A DNA stretch of 30,018 nucleotides from Gamarada debralockiae (lineage: Eukaryota > Ascomycota > Leotiomycetes > Helotiales > Hyphodiscaceae), in assembly GCA_002803225.1 (NCBI GenBank), contig NXFV01001740.1, positions 1-30,018 on the forward strand, given 5' to 3'. This document shows, in pieces, positions 1 to 10,833 of the stretch (positions are counted from its first letter, which is position 1; each line of letters opens with the position of its first letter). The notes below the pieces were generated by a model, which saw only the letters and a program-made list of their open reading frames with translations, did no database searches and was not told the origin of the DNA. Position numbers and translations under genes: made by a program.

Positions 1-313
1 TGGCGCATTACCGCACCCCCTGGTGGATATTCTTGGCTGATTACATAAGCCTCGTACCGCTCAATCCACTGGAGGCATCCGCAAAATTTTCAGGCCCCGA
101 CTCCCGTCCATTCATCCGCCGCTGAGTAGAAAAGTCTCCTGCAACTATTCACGGTCCTACATGTCTCGGTACGAAGGGGATTCAGGACGAGGACTGGACG
201 CAGGCGGTTTTCTGTTTGTCCGAGTTCTGTCTGCTGCACTGACTCCCATTTTATATGGTACAGAAAGAGATGGACGCTGTGTATTCATTCTAAATGTATC
301 AAGTGATCGATAT
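1..313. other. Left edge, no gene recognised
   Basis: A 60-codon open frame at 161-343 runs into the LTR-like repeat that begins near 314 and has no recognisable motif. I see nothing else here that can be supported. Confidence 0.4.
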
Positions 314-455
314 CGTTGGTTGGAATTGTCTAATCAGGTATAACCTGTATTTTCCCCTCTTTTGTGATACATGGGTGTTAGCCTGTGGTTCGTACGAAGT
401 CTTCGTACTCTCAGAAGAAAAGGGTTAGTGATTAAATAGTTGTCATGGCTTAAAA
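314..455 (+). repeat. LTR-like dispersed repeat, left copy
   Basis: From about 314 the sequence matches the right edge of the window (29912-30018) in the same orientation. The shared order is GTTGGT-GGAATTG, TAATC-GGTATA, CCTGT, TTTCCCCTCTT, GTGTTAGCCT and CGTACGAAG-CTTCGTACT. The right copy begins TGTTGG, the usual start of a fungal Ty1/copia LTR (family knowledge), while this copy reads CGTTGG. An LTR or LTR remnant is therefore inferred. Its 3' end is not resolved, because the right copy is cut off by the window edge. No copia protein motif was found next to it. Confidence 0.5.
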
Positions 456-1357
456 AAGCCCTAAAAATATCAAGATAGTAGAGCGGCGAAAAGGGTTAAA
501 ATCACATGATCACACCATGTGTGCGTATTGTTTAAAGTAGTTATGTTATGATTAGCTAAAGAACTATCAATAGGCAAAAGATAAAAAATACAAGTAAGTG
601 TGCCTCCTATGAGGAACCTAGGTACGCGTGCGCGACATGCGTCGGCGTTGGGTTCTCACCCTTATATAATATAATAGCAAATTGCCCTTTAGTCAATTTT
701 TGTGCCTTTTTGGCTGGCTAACGCAGTGGTATAAAGCTATTCTCCCCAGTTCGTCACACCTCCTAGATAGCTTGTAATATGCTCCTAGAAAAGAGCAAGG
801 CCTTCTCGTACTATATCTATAGTAAGTAAACAACTATAGAATATCACCTATTCATTGACTTAAGATGATACTAACCTAGATAAGACTAAGATAACAGTCA
901 CGTACAAAAAGTCACGGGAAATGAAATCGGGTCGGCGTAACTTATACCTGGTTGGAAGTGTTGGAAGTGTCCGGTAAGCTTTTCGAAGCCCCTTCTTCTT
1001 CTTAGCAAGCTAAGAAGTACGAAGGCATAAGAGCTCTTCCCCTCCTTGTATTTCATCTCCTTAGATATCAGCTAGGTCTAGAAATGCCACTATATTTCGC
1101 CCCCAAAATACAGCCCAACTGACAGATATGCTCCAGCTTGGTACATGCGGTCAGGACTCCTCATCAATTCACTTGTGGCTTGCCTATCGAAATGGGCATT
1201 GGGCAGCAAAACATGTGGGGGTCAAGTGACCCCAATAACAATCGAACTTCAACGCCTACACAATAATACTAATACCGCAACTTTTGTCCAGTTCTTAGCC
1301 TGATCCCTTTGAAGAACTGACACACATTACATCCATCCATCCTTAAATTAGCAAATT
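456..1357. other. Non-coding, probably repeat-derived
   Basis: An AT-rich stretch with no open frame worth reporting. It may contain the rest of the LTR-like repeat, since a TATATAATATAATA box-like tract lies near 663. A short perfect tandem of TTGGAAGTG occurs near 952-969. The 3' flank of the HET relic ends at 1358. Confidence 0.4.
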
Positions 1358-3540
1358 TCAAAAAGTCTCATAGTCTGTTTCCTCCTGTTTCTTGATCTCA
1401 AAAGCCTCACCATCCATCACCCCATGCACATAACTCTCATCAATGAACTTGAAGCAACTCTTCCCATCTGATTGTGCCTCCGTGGTGATTGCATTTGCGA
1501 AGCAGGACCGGTACACTACACCCAAGCAATGCATAGCGGGAAACTAAAGCATAGTATGGAGGAGGATCGGTCCCAATCGAAGGCCTATTGGCAACCATTG
1601 TCCGCCAAAATGCATCAGGGGGGCTCTGAGACTGATTTTTCCATCTCCGAGATCGAACCAGGTCTCTGGCACCACTCCCGCACGAGCGGTATCGTTCTTC
1701 TTCCGTACGACGTCAAGGACGAAACCTTTCACCGATAGTATTCTTTTGTTCGCATCCGGTGGGAATTTCCATTCCCCGGGATATTTTCCAGATGCAGAGT
1801 AGTTACTTTCGCCTGGTAATCCTACCAAGTCATCCGCACTTCGACGATTCATCGCCTCATCACGTCGTTTTGCAAAAGGCTTTTCCTTAAGCGACAGCTT
1901 GGAAGGTTGGCTCCTTCTACCACTGGTGCCCAAGGACGGCAGATGATATCCAAATAACGAGACGCCGTAGTTGTAAACTCGAGGAAGTCTTTACAGACTT
2001 CGTACAGTGATTTCCTATAGTCTACTTGGTATTTATTAACACGTAGGTTGCTGACAGCATGAGCAACAGCCCTGCCAAGGATTGCCTTTTGACCCAGCGA
2101 CCGGTTCAACTGCTTCTGTTCCACATAGTCATCTACAATCTCAGTTGTGGTGATATTTGCTTTCGGACTGATGACAGTGGAGGCTCCTGGAATATCCTTC
2201 GCAAGAGATAGAACAGCATATATGATGTCATGGGGCTTACTGGCTTGGAAGGACGTCAAAGTTGAGACGAGGTATTCTAGGCTCCGGGTTTCAACAAGAC
2301 GCTGCCACCCTTCGATTTACGGACGACATTGTTCGTAGCTTCGACGAGCTGACAAGCGCTGTAGGACGTCACATCTCCAACGTAGTCAGAATGATTGTTA
2401 TATCCCTTTTGTTCTTTGAACTTCTGGTTGACTCGTTCCACTACAGTAAAACCTGCCTATAACGAATCTGGATATAACGAACGCTAACAAATCCCTCGAT
2501 ATAACGTACGAGACGAAAAGCTTTACAGGGATAATTTGTATGAAGGCAGGGATTCTATATAACGATCTCTGGATATAACGAATTTTTGGGCCTTCGCCCA
2601 TACAGATTTTTCGTGTTCGTTATAACCAGGTTTTACTGTACCTCTTGGAATAGAGCGATCGCTTCGGAGAATTCTGTCCAAGGGAGTTGAGCTTTGCCAT
2701 AGTGGATCGTTGCTTACTTCGCAAGAGCGATCTCCTGAATGACCCATCGACGACTGAACCACGGCCTGCGCATCAGAGCAACGAGTGCCTCCCAGTCCGC
2801 GGAGGTAGTATTCTCTCTGCCACCCGGTCGAACTCTGCCAACGCTCTGATATTTGGATCAGTTTCATTCCACGATTGCTAAAACTGTCCTCGTCACCCAG
2901 CCAGACGCACACGTTCGTGCTCCACTGTATATCTGTGACATCAAGGGTACCTGTTGACTCCTTTCATCGTCGCTCTTTTGGTTGATACAAATAGCATCGA
3001 CCCAGAAATTGCGCGCCTTGTCTTCGTATCGTAGCTGTTTAAGGGCCGAGAGGAGTGTCGTGGTAATATTGAGCTCGCTGGTTCCAGTAGACTTGCCTCT
3101 GATGCGGATTGGATGTTCGGGTATTTGATCGCCCCAAACATAGGACAAGGCTTCGTAATCTTTCGTTTTCTCTTTGGTCCGAATTCTGAGACTACAATCA
3201 AGCTCTGAATTTTTATGGCCTGGATGTACGTTGAGGATTCAGATCTCCCCTGGATTCATAGCCTTGTATTTGTACTCTGATTTCTCGTCGCCTCCGTCGG
3301 AAGATTCCGCAGATGAGGAAACGGGGCTTGTGTCTAAGGATTGTTCTGCGTCGACTGCGAATTCCTCATCTTGAATTGAAGTGTCACTTACGCTCAATCA
3401 TGTGCGTACTCCCAGGCTCCTCCAGTCCTGTTCGAGATTTTCTCCTCTTGCGATGTTTCTTGAGCTTTGTCTGGTGGACTCCTCCAGCAGCCGTGGCAGC
3501 GCCATTTGCATCAGGCTGAGTGTCTTCATGTCCGTTTGAG
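1358..3540 (-). pseudogene. HET-domain (heterokaryon incompatibility) protein, decayed
   Basis: The HET family acts in allorecognition and programmed cell death after hyphal fusion (family knowledge). Reading the minus strand, the hallmarks occur in order but in different frames: EALSYVWGD (near 3150), FWVDAICINQ with ERSQQVPLMSQIYSGA (near 3000), CVWLGDEDS (near 2900), KPHDIIYAVLSLA (near 2230), ADDLVGLPG..NYSASG (near 1820), GFVLDVV (near 1720) and a C-terminal DESYVHGVMDGEA (near 1400), with a stop at 1358-1360. Breaks seen: an in-frame TGA at 3239-3241; single-base frame changes near 2912, 2285, 1890 and 1610; another near 1500; and a MITE at 2444-2638. Acidic, Ser-rich N-terminal coding continues to at least 3372. 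Basic coding-like sequence with a GTAAGT donor at 3386-3391 suggests an upstream exon reaching about 3540, but that limit is approximate. With this many lesions it cannot make a normal protein. Confidence 0.88.
2444..2638. mobile_element. 195-bp MITE with Tc1/pogo-type TIRs
   Basis: The ends are inverted repeats of about 24 bp: CAGTAAAACCTG followed by TATAACGAA on the left, and the complement on the right, with about three mismatches. TA lies immediately outside both ends (2442-2443 and 2639-2640), the target-site duplication of Tc1/mariner/pogo elements. Internally the motif GATATAACGA recurs several times. There is no coding capacity. It sits inside the HET relic, and HET coding sequence resumes on both sides, so it is an insertion into that gene. 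The TIR resembles pogo/Tigger-type ends, so a cut-and-paste pogo-like transposase in trans is the likely mover (inference). Confidence 0.88.
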
Positions 3541-4116
3541 GCTCTTCAATTTTGGAGGTAAAACCCTACTACAAAACCCATTTCAACTACTTAAAGTGGC
3601 CCATCGTTTTACTGCTTTTCATGATTCAACTCTGACGAAAATCGCCTAGCTGTTCTGCAGTTCAATGAGCTGAGATCCCAGGTCCTGTAATTAGGAAATA
3701 CTTCAGTAAAAATTCAACCTTTGGAAAATTTGAGCTGCCAAGTTTTCTATTTTCTATACAGTTATCCCCATCTTTTCTGCACAGCCAAAGAGAGTTCATT
3801 ATGAGGACGAGTACAAACGGATTCTCAGATCGAAATCTGCACAACGCTTAACAAATGGAAGGCTGTCACAGAAACAAAGATACACGTTGAGTTTATTGTG
3901 CTGCACACATAAAACCCTGTTTGCTTCTGCAACTTCCATTTTATTTATTGAACCTTTGGGAATCCCATTTCTGCATCTTCTAGGAGTGCTTGTTGTTCCC
4001 TCACGTTTAATCCACGTGACATTTGTATAGTGGCAATAAGGTTGGAAAGAACGAACAGACGGAGTTTCGAGGTTGTTTTCAAATCCCGTGATATCTGGGA
4101 AGAAAAGCCCGAAGAT
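3541..4116. other. Intergenic, nothing recognised
   Basis: AT-rich sequence with only short unsupported open frames. It lies between the 5' end of the HET relic and a coding-like relic that starts near 4117. Confidence 0.4.
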
Positions 4117-4507
4117 ATGGACCCTAAGAATTTGGTTGCCGACGATCTTCAGAATTGTTTATTTGTAAACATGAATCTAACATACTAACCAACCCACCGC
4201 AGCGGGTACTCACATACGGCTTTGCTGGTAACGATAACGAATTTGGATATCAGGCCGAACACCTGCACTTAAGAACTGGCAAGAAGATGTGAAAGAATTT
4301 TCCTCAAGTAGCTCGTTTCTGGGAGACGATTACTTAAACGCGGTTTTCTTCCCAGCTATTGGTGCCGTCCAGCAGCAATGCATGACATACAACTACGTCA
4401 TTCCTCGACAATCGCTCTCCGACTCAGCAGTTAGGGAGAATCGTGTAACTCACGCGAAACCGGTAAGCATATTCACTTCATCTTCAGATTCCGTGATATT
4501 CACTTGA
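4117..4507 (+). pseudogene. Coding-like relic, unrecognised
   Basis: An ATG at 4117 opens 16 codons to a possible GTAAAC donor at 4165. A CTAAC branch-like site and a CAG acceptor at 4200-4202 follow, then a frame reading RVLTYGFAGNDNEFGYQ that stops after KKM near 4287. A different frame continues from 4289 with FLGDDYLNAVFFPAIGAV to a possible GTAAGC donor near 4462. The composition looks protein-like, but I recognise no family. It may be the 5' part of the zinc-knuckle relic that follows, or a separate decayed gene. The splice assignments are inference. Confidence 0.3.
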
Positions 4508-4519
4508 TTAAAACTCGCC

Positions 4520-5783
4520 ATGTCTTCACCCTTTGACTTCTCGCAAAACTGCTCCTTTCCGCAACCACAACAAACTCCAATTTTTCTTCAAAGCACACCC
4601 AACATGGATCAACAAGCAGGTTGGCATGAAGAGTTCGATCTCCAAGTTCTCATACCGATGCGATCATCCTCACACCTCATACACCCAAAAAGACCGATGT
4701 TCAGATATCTGCCACTTCGCCAGCGACCCCGAGACCCTCCGAGTCTCGATATCCTTCCTCACCATTGCCGTCCTCCGTTCCGAAAACTGCACGCGCGATG
4801 ATGGAGGACCAGACTGCACTACCTACAAAGCGAATCAGTCCCGATCGTCGAGTTACCCAGCTTCCCGTTCCGCTTTCCGACTCCCCACACAAGACATTGA
4901 TTCTAGAAACGATGAAAGACAAGCCATTACAGCTTTCTCAGCATTCCCAAAAGACCGAAACCCAGCATTGCAGAGCCCGAGATCGCAGTAGTCGAGACCC
5001 CAAACGTTGCTCAACCGGCGGTGGTTGAAATCAGATGCTGGACTTGTGGACAGAAAGGACATGATATGATGGATTGCAAGAACAACTGTGGACATTGTGA
5101 GGAGAAGGGTCACAATAGTATTGTTTGCAGATATCAGACTCTGCCAGAGGGGATTGATGGAAAGAGAGTTCTTGATGGGAAGCTTGGAGACGCATGGATG
5201 ACGGAAAACGCGGAGGAGGGTAACACTTTGGTGAATCTAAAACAGGCATCTCGCGATGCGAATACAAAGGCTAGGATGGTAGGAGTCAAAGAAAGCAAGA
5301 TGTTGAGAAGTTGGGTGTTCCGAGAGGCCCAAAACTTACTCCGCAAAAGACGCCGGCAAGTGCCTACAGACCGAACGATTACAAACGAGAGATACGTTCA
5401 AAGAAACCAAACAGCTATGAGCGGGAGGCTGAGCACAAGGTAGGGTGCTGTTGAATAGTCCATACTTAGGGAAGGAAAGTGAATTTATCGTGTCAGAAGC
5501 TATAGCCCAAGTCGGTACGGGGATTGGTTCGCGGAGAGAAAACCTCGCAGGACAGAACATAGCCCCGTTCGGTTTGGAGAGAGAAGATATCATGAGTTGG
5601 ACTATAGCCCACGACGAACCAGGGATTAGAGGGTGCGAGATTTGTTTGAGAGCACCAGAAAGGCATGCCAGCCTGTTCTGGGAAGAGATATTCCGGAGGA
5701 GAATAGTAAATGGAGACGGAAGAAAAGTCCGAGAGCGAAACAAAAGGACTGGGTATCGCAGGATTGGAAATATTATACGATAA
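4520..5783 (+). pseudogene. CCHC zinc-knuckle protein, frameshifted
   Basis: Two adjacent CX2CX4HX4C zinc knuckles are encoded at about 5036-5135 (CWTCGQKGHDMMDC, then CGHCEEKGHNSIVC). Such knuckles usually bind single-stranded nucleic acid (family knowledge). Coding-like sequence changes frame repeatedly. It runs in frame 2 from 4520 (start MSSPFDF). A Pro/Thr/Ser-rich stretch follows in frame 1 from about 4655 to 4960, then frame 2 through the knuckles. A PRGPKLTPQKTP segment in another frame lies near 5325-5440, and frame 0 from 5445 to a stop at 5781-5783. The spacing leaves no room for introns at the switches, so single-base indels are the simpler reading. No reverse transcriptase, integrase or protease motif is nearby, so a Gag origin is not supported. 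The full-length relative is unknown to me. Confidence 0.6.
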
Positions 5784-6538
5784 ATTCAGAGTGAGCTAAG
5801 AAGGTACGGCTATTACAAGCGGAGGCCTTGAGTTGTGGAGCTTGAGAGAGGAGACGTTGGCCTTTCCATCAAAGATGCTCTCTGGCTGATACACTAAGCT
5901 GAACTCGTTGGATGCGCTTCGTGTTAAGGGGGCTTGGAGCGTCCCTTGAGGGCCCGCAAAGATGCCTACTGTTTTAGTTGTGTAGCAATAACTGAGCTTA
6001 AGCTCTCTGGGTAATCAAACACCTTAAATGGCTTTTAGGATCCAGAGTTTGGCCCTCAGATTTATGGCTTAGGTGGGTAGGGCAGGGTCACGTGGACGCC
6101 AGTAAATGAGGTTTATAGAAGTGATTCATCAGATGAACTTGACTTAATTCTAATTCTAGTTCTACTGTTATTAGAGCCTACATATATAGAGTGCTATACA
6201 ACTCATATATATATACTTTCCAGCCGAGTCTACAGAGCCTTCAGATCTAGGGTCAGATCAGTGCCTAGATATTGGATCAGATTAGTACTAAAGATACGGA
6301 TATTTCAGGCAATATTCCTGACATCGCTGGATTTTTCGTGTTGCCATGTGAGCCCGTGACACGTGACCAAAAACCTTGGTATTATATTAAATTTCATCTG
6401 TAAGTACAATAGTAAAAGTACCTCAATTCTAGTGAATTGAACGCAATCCTATTGTTATTCACTGGTATTATTGGTAAGCCTATATAGGCAAGGTTCAGCT
6501 TTCTTTCCTTCCATTTTTACAACTAAAAAACAAATAAA
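5784..6538. other. AT-rich intergenic region
   Basis: Contains TA-rich tracts (for example TATATATATA near 6205) and a CACGTGAC-type box near 6360. No coding region was seen. Part of it may act as 5' flank of the 2EXR fragment, whose ATG follows an A-rich leader. Confidence 0.4.
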
Positions 6539-6889
6539 ATGCTATCTTTCTACAGCACAGCTCGAATTCCACATGCCTTCAGCATTTGCAGAGAATCGAG
6601 ACAAGAAGCTCTAAAACGCTGCCAGCCTCTATTCTCCAGAATCTATTTCGATTTTCAAACCAACGTTCAACTTCCCCACTGGTCTCTAACCAGAAGTGCA
6701 TCTTGGTGCCATGAGATTCTCGGCTACCCAGAGGTATGCAGGGCCCTGCTTGCCAATCACCGACAAGAGCTCCTGAAGGTTCAGCACTTGGGCATGAATG
6801 GCTCTGACTGCTCTCTTTTAACAAAGACTTATATGTACTTGTACATACCAATGGATAAAATTTTTCCATCACTTAAACGCGTTATTTAG
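6539..6889 (+). pseudogene. 2EXR-type fungal protein, fragment
   Basis: The 116-codon frame contains the signature of the fungal 2EXR family: a SICRESRQEALKRC segment at residues 15-28 followed by IYFDFQTNVQL at residues 35-45. It ends with a FPSLKRVI segment, the place where family members usually read on as a beta strand. The usual N-terminal part with an FPRLPPELR-like motif is absent, and the stop comes early, so this is probably a doubly truncated copy. Typical members are some 200-400 aa and their function is unknown. A short expressed protein cannot be excluded because the frame has an ATG after an A-rich leader. Confidence 0.6.
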
Positions 6890-8130
6890 TTCAAAGGTCG
6901 TGCAAAGAAAACGTATCACCTAGTAAGGTGAAGTTGAGGGTATTTAAGGATCCGTTGACTAGACTTGCAGAGGGTCCGGATGAAGTGCCTCGGGAGCTTT
7001 TGGGACCTTGCTGCTCGTGGAAGACATTATTTGGGATCGGCTTTTACCAGAGGAGTTCTGGTAGAAAGAGAAAAAGGTGGCGATAGACCGGACATTTCTT
7101 GAGGCGGGCAGTTCATAGCTGAGAAAGGTGCCTCGCTCTCGGAACTCGAGAATGTTCCGACTTGGGAGACTTTGCACTTCTGTGCTTTATCTGAGATTTC
7201 GTAAGGGACGATTCAAGAATACAACCAATAAAATCTAAGTTAGATTTAAATAAGCTGGGCAGCATTCGCAAGAACCCACGAGGGAGCCACCTTGCGGTAT
7301 AATCCAATCACTCTTTCTGTTTTGCACTCTCCTCGTAAAACCTTTGTCACCGCGAATCAACACACAGCTCCGCAACTCCAGCAGGAAGTTGGAATACAAA
7401 TCACATGTCTCATAATCGCGGGGTCGTTCGATTCAGATGAATAAGCGCATACGGTGTCTGCAGAACTGTGCAACGCTGTTGTGACAACACAGCATTTGAC
7501 AGCGAATCACTTGATTACGAGATCCAGTGAAAGTATTTCGACTCCGAAGGGCCTTTCGAATCACGATTTGCTCTTCTCTTAACATCCTTTAGGAGGCTGA
7601 AGTGAAAATCAAAAGTCTTTCCGAAATAGGGGCTCGCTAGCCAGCACGTGATGTCCATTCCCCGGATACTGGCCTAAATTTTCAGGCTGAACGCCCTTCT
7701 CGTCCACAACCCAACAACGAATCGCGACGCATCCCCCAAGCCTCTTCCCCATTCTACCCATTCAAAGTCCATGAGGAGCGATGGCTTCTGCACGTCGTAA
7801 GCACATCGTATGCAAGGCGATACAAAATCTGCAAGGTCAACAGGCACGGCTCATTCGGACTTCCCTCACGAAGAGACTTTCTCCTGTGCCTCTGGACGCA
7901 AGAGCCTATTGTTCCGGATTACGCAGAAATGGCTTGAATTGAGCCTCGAACACCTATATTGCTATACCCTCTCCTCTCTCCTATTAACATTTTGCCCTAG
8001 GAATCCTTCTACGAAGAAATTGGACGAAAACGTGTGTTGTAAATAGGTGGTACGATCATTCGACGTACAAAGAAGTCATGCATGATCGACATTCCTCATA
8101 CCACCTCGAGCAACGACAAATTTGAATACA
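6890..8130. other. Intergenic and 5' leader of the PH-domain gene
   Basis: No conserved coding sequence was found between the 2EXR fragment and the PH gene. A CACGTG box occurs near 7645. Small open frames start at ATGs at 7771 and 7781, and a CCCTAG acceptor-like site follows a pyrimidine-rich tract near 8000. The PH gene may therefore have a spliced 5' leader with upstream ORFs. That is inference. Confidence 0.35.
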
Positions 8131-9499
8131 ATGATGGTGGACTCCTCGGAGGACGACATCAGCCATGTAGGTATCAATCAACTCTCGATCAACATCCCAA
8201 GTTCAAATCGAGTCTCCATGGAAGGGCTTTACAGTCAACCAAGCAGACCCGAACCTACCGTCTGCACGATTGACGGCGGCATCGATTCTCCTCCTTCATA
8301 CGATGCCGATGCCCTCCTTCAATCCCCTTATACACGGCAGAAATTCAATATCCAACCGCGCGAAGATGAAGGTCGAGAAACCCTTCCTCCATACTCCTCC
8401 GAAATCAGTCTCGAAAACGTGTTCTTGAGGAAGATAGAGCTCGAGGAAGCCGTCCATAGGGCTTCTGACAGGAATTGGTATCGGGTTTACGCGACTCTAC
8501 AAGGCACAGCCTTGACATTCCATAAGCACAAGTCGTTAGGTTATTTCTCCGCCTTGTCGTCAGAGTATGGGAAAAATGATGAAGCTGTTCCAGGGAAGAA
8601 GGGACAATTCTTGACGAGTTATAATTTGCAATATGCGGATGTGGGGATTGCTGCAGATTACTACAAGTACGTCCTCAATCCTCAAACTCCGAATTGAAGG
8701 CATTGGTTTCTGACAAGAGTGCAGGAAGAGATATGTAATCCGAGTCCGTGCTGAAACAGACCAATTCCTCCTCTCCTGCTTCAAAATCGAGACCTTCATT
8801 CACTGGCTGCAATCCCTCTTCGCAGCAATCGATATCGCTTCACCGCTCGACACCCGCTCTCTTCCTCGCGATCTTTCAATCCCTCGGGTACGACGCAGGC
8901 GAGCGGCTTGTTCTACTTCCTTCACAGATATCGAGCGGAACGCCACTCTAGTAAGAGAACAGTACGAGATAATGCGGAGGCAATATCCCAGACTGGTAGA
9001 CGCAGCCATAGCAGAAGACACAGAAACTCCTACGGAGGAAGCTCAAAGGCCCGTGACTTCGTGCTCACATTCAGTACCAACACCCGAACCACCATCATCA
9101 TCCAACGCTCTACGACCAACGCTCTCGCCGCCCGACCGCCTCAGCAGACTACGCACACAATCCACCACCGCTCTCTCGCAGTCCCAATCCCACCTCTCCA
9201 ACCTCTCCTCATCCACCTCCATATCCGAAACCCATCCATCCATCTCTCCCGAAACAGGAAAATGGCGCCCCGAACACCAATGGTCAGCAATGTACGACAT
9301 GATGTACGCAAAACGCTGCATGGCGATCCTAACGAGCCGGAGTCCGCGAAAGAGCAATATTGTGATTATGAAGGGAAAGCAGTGGGTTGTAGATTGGGCT
9401 ACGGGAACGCTGACGAGGTGCGAACCGCCAGATTATGGGGAGATTGTGGCCGAGAAGGAGAGGTTGGGAAGTCGCGTTAGGAGTGAGAGATGTGGTTAG
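8131..9499 (+). CDS. PH-domain protein, 436 aa, one intron
   Basis: Exons are 8131-8666 and 8725-9499. The intron at 8667-8724 has a GTACGT donor, CTGAC branch-like site and GTGCAG acceptor, and it joins DYY to KKRYVIRVR in frame. The start is the first ATG of the frame; the frame is open upstream only to about 8086. Residues 1-94 are a low-complexity N-terminus rich in Ser and Pro. Residues 95-215 look like a pleckstrin-homology domain (LRKIELEEA..RNWYRVYATLQGTALTFHK, then KRYVIRVRAETDQFLLSC and a C-terminal helix with HWLQSLFAAI). A Ser/Thr-rich linker follows. A conserved-looking C-terminal segment around QWSAMYDMMYAKRCMAIL and QWVVDW ends the protein. PH domains bind phosphoinositides or proteins at membranes; the specific role is unknown. 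It is convergent with nnf1. Confidence 0.88.
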
Positions 9500-9929
9500 T
9501 GCGAGTACGTCGAGGCAGGAGTTTGGACGTGTCCCGTGAGTGCATGATTACGGATGGGAAAATTTGGGTAAATGAATGCTTTTGGGAGTTGTTGGGCTTG
9601 ATTTATGCATGTTGGGAAGCAGGGCGTTGGGATTCAAATCGGGCGGCGTTTGGGTTGATGCATGGGCCGGCGATTAAACTGTAGTTTATGCGCAGACCTA
9701 AGTCTTTCTTCCTTGAATATTCCTTTTCCAACGAAGTCCTCTAGTGACACTAGGTATTCAAACACTTCCCTTTTCCTTCAACTATACCAACAATCCATTC
9801 CCCTATTATCCCAAGCCAAATCCCCACTTCGTCTTCTAAACTCATCCCCAGTGAACTCCGTAACTCCAGCCCCGTTTATGCAATCCGTATCTATGCACTG
9901 TTGCTCCTTTTGCTTATTCCCTCCCAGTC
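9500..9929. other. Convergent 3' region between PH gene and nnf1
   Basis: Tail-to-tail intergenic space of about 430 bp that should hold both 3' UTRs. The short open frames in it have no recognisable content. Confidence 0.5.
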
Positions 9930-10833
9930 CTAAACATCAGCCATAGCTTCCTCACCCTCCCTCGCCCCCTCCGCCAACGCTCCGCCCTCACTCTGCAGTA
10001 AACTCCCTGCTTTCTCTAAATCTTTAACGATACCCTCTAAAACACTAACTAAACTCTCGATCTCCGTTCTTTGCTCAGTTAACGTCTTTACTAAACTCGC
10101 GTTCTGCGATGAAGTAGTCTGGATCTTGGCGTTTAATTGAGTTTGTTGGGAGGCTTGGAGGGGTGCAAGGTGTGCGGAGAGGATGGTGGGTGCGGGGAGG
10201 GTATGCGGCCTGCTCGTCCAGAAGTCAGCAGGTTGGTCAAGTGAAGTTGAGGGGTGGGTATGTAAAGGTAGTCATGGAAAAGGTTGTCGTGTAGAGAGGG
10301 ACCTACGGTACAGGTGCATCATCAGATGTTGCACGCGCCTTTCTTCGTTTTGCGTCTGCGATTAAATCTTCGAGTTTGTTGAGGTTGGTGATTACGGAGC
10401 GTTCTTCAAGGATGGTTTGGAATTCGTCCTGGTTTTCGCACTCGTCAGCGATTGTTCGGTCATTCATCCAAATCTCCATTTCAAACCCTCTTTCCCAGTC
10501 CCTTCTGATGCCCTCTCATGATCGTTCCTCAAGCTCTCCAAAACAAGCCCATCAAACAGCAATTGAACGAAGCCAAGGTAAACAAACCTTAGCAAAGCCC
10601 TCCAACCTCCCAACAAAAGCCGTATGCATCGCCCTGAGACTATCCGGTGCCTGCGCCGCAATCAACGGAAAGCAAGCCGCAAAATTATCATAGCTTATGC
10701 CCTTCAAAGTATTCGAAAGCGCGCTGTTGTATAGTGTGATGAAGGCGCTAGCGCGTGGACCAGGTGTGCTAGCTGTTGGTGCTGAGGGAGGGGGTGAGGG
10801 CGAGCGCTCGGGGGTTGGGTCTGCTGATGGCAT
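9930..10833 (-). CDS. nnf1: Nnf1, kinetochore MIND/Mis12 complex subunit, 215 aa
   Basis: Three exons on the minus strand: 10833-10588, 10428-10307 and 10209-9930 (stop at 9930-9932). Introns are 10429-10587 (GTTTGT donor, GCTGAC branch-like site, CCAG acceptor) and 10210-10306 (GTAGGT donor, GCAG acceptor). The junctions keep phase 0 and phase 2 and give continuous protein. The Nnf1 features are a Pro-rich start, GPRASAFITLYNSALSNTLK, ISYDNFAACFP at about residues 46-56, LEERSVITNLNKLEDLIADA after the first junction, then PPHTLPAPTILSAHLAPLQ and a C-terminal coiled coil. Nnf1 pairs with Mis12/Mtw1 to link the inner centromere with the Ndc80 complex (family knowledge). It is a single complete copy of normal length. 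Confidence 0.9.

Noticed and set aside
5021..5443. Retroviral-type Gag nucleocapsid
   Set aside because: Two zinc knuckles alone are not enough. No protease, reverse transcriptase or integrase motif lies within reach.
8908..9480. Plus-strand open frame of 190 codons
   Set aside because: It is an alternative frame of PH-gene exon 2. The called frame splices cleanly from exon 1 and continues the PH domain.
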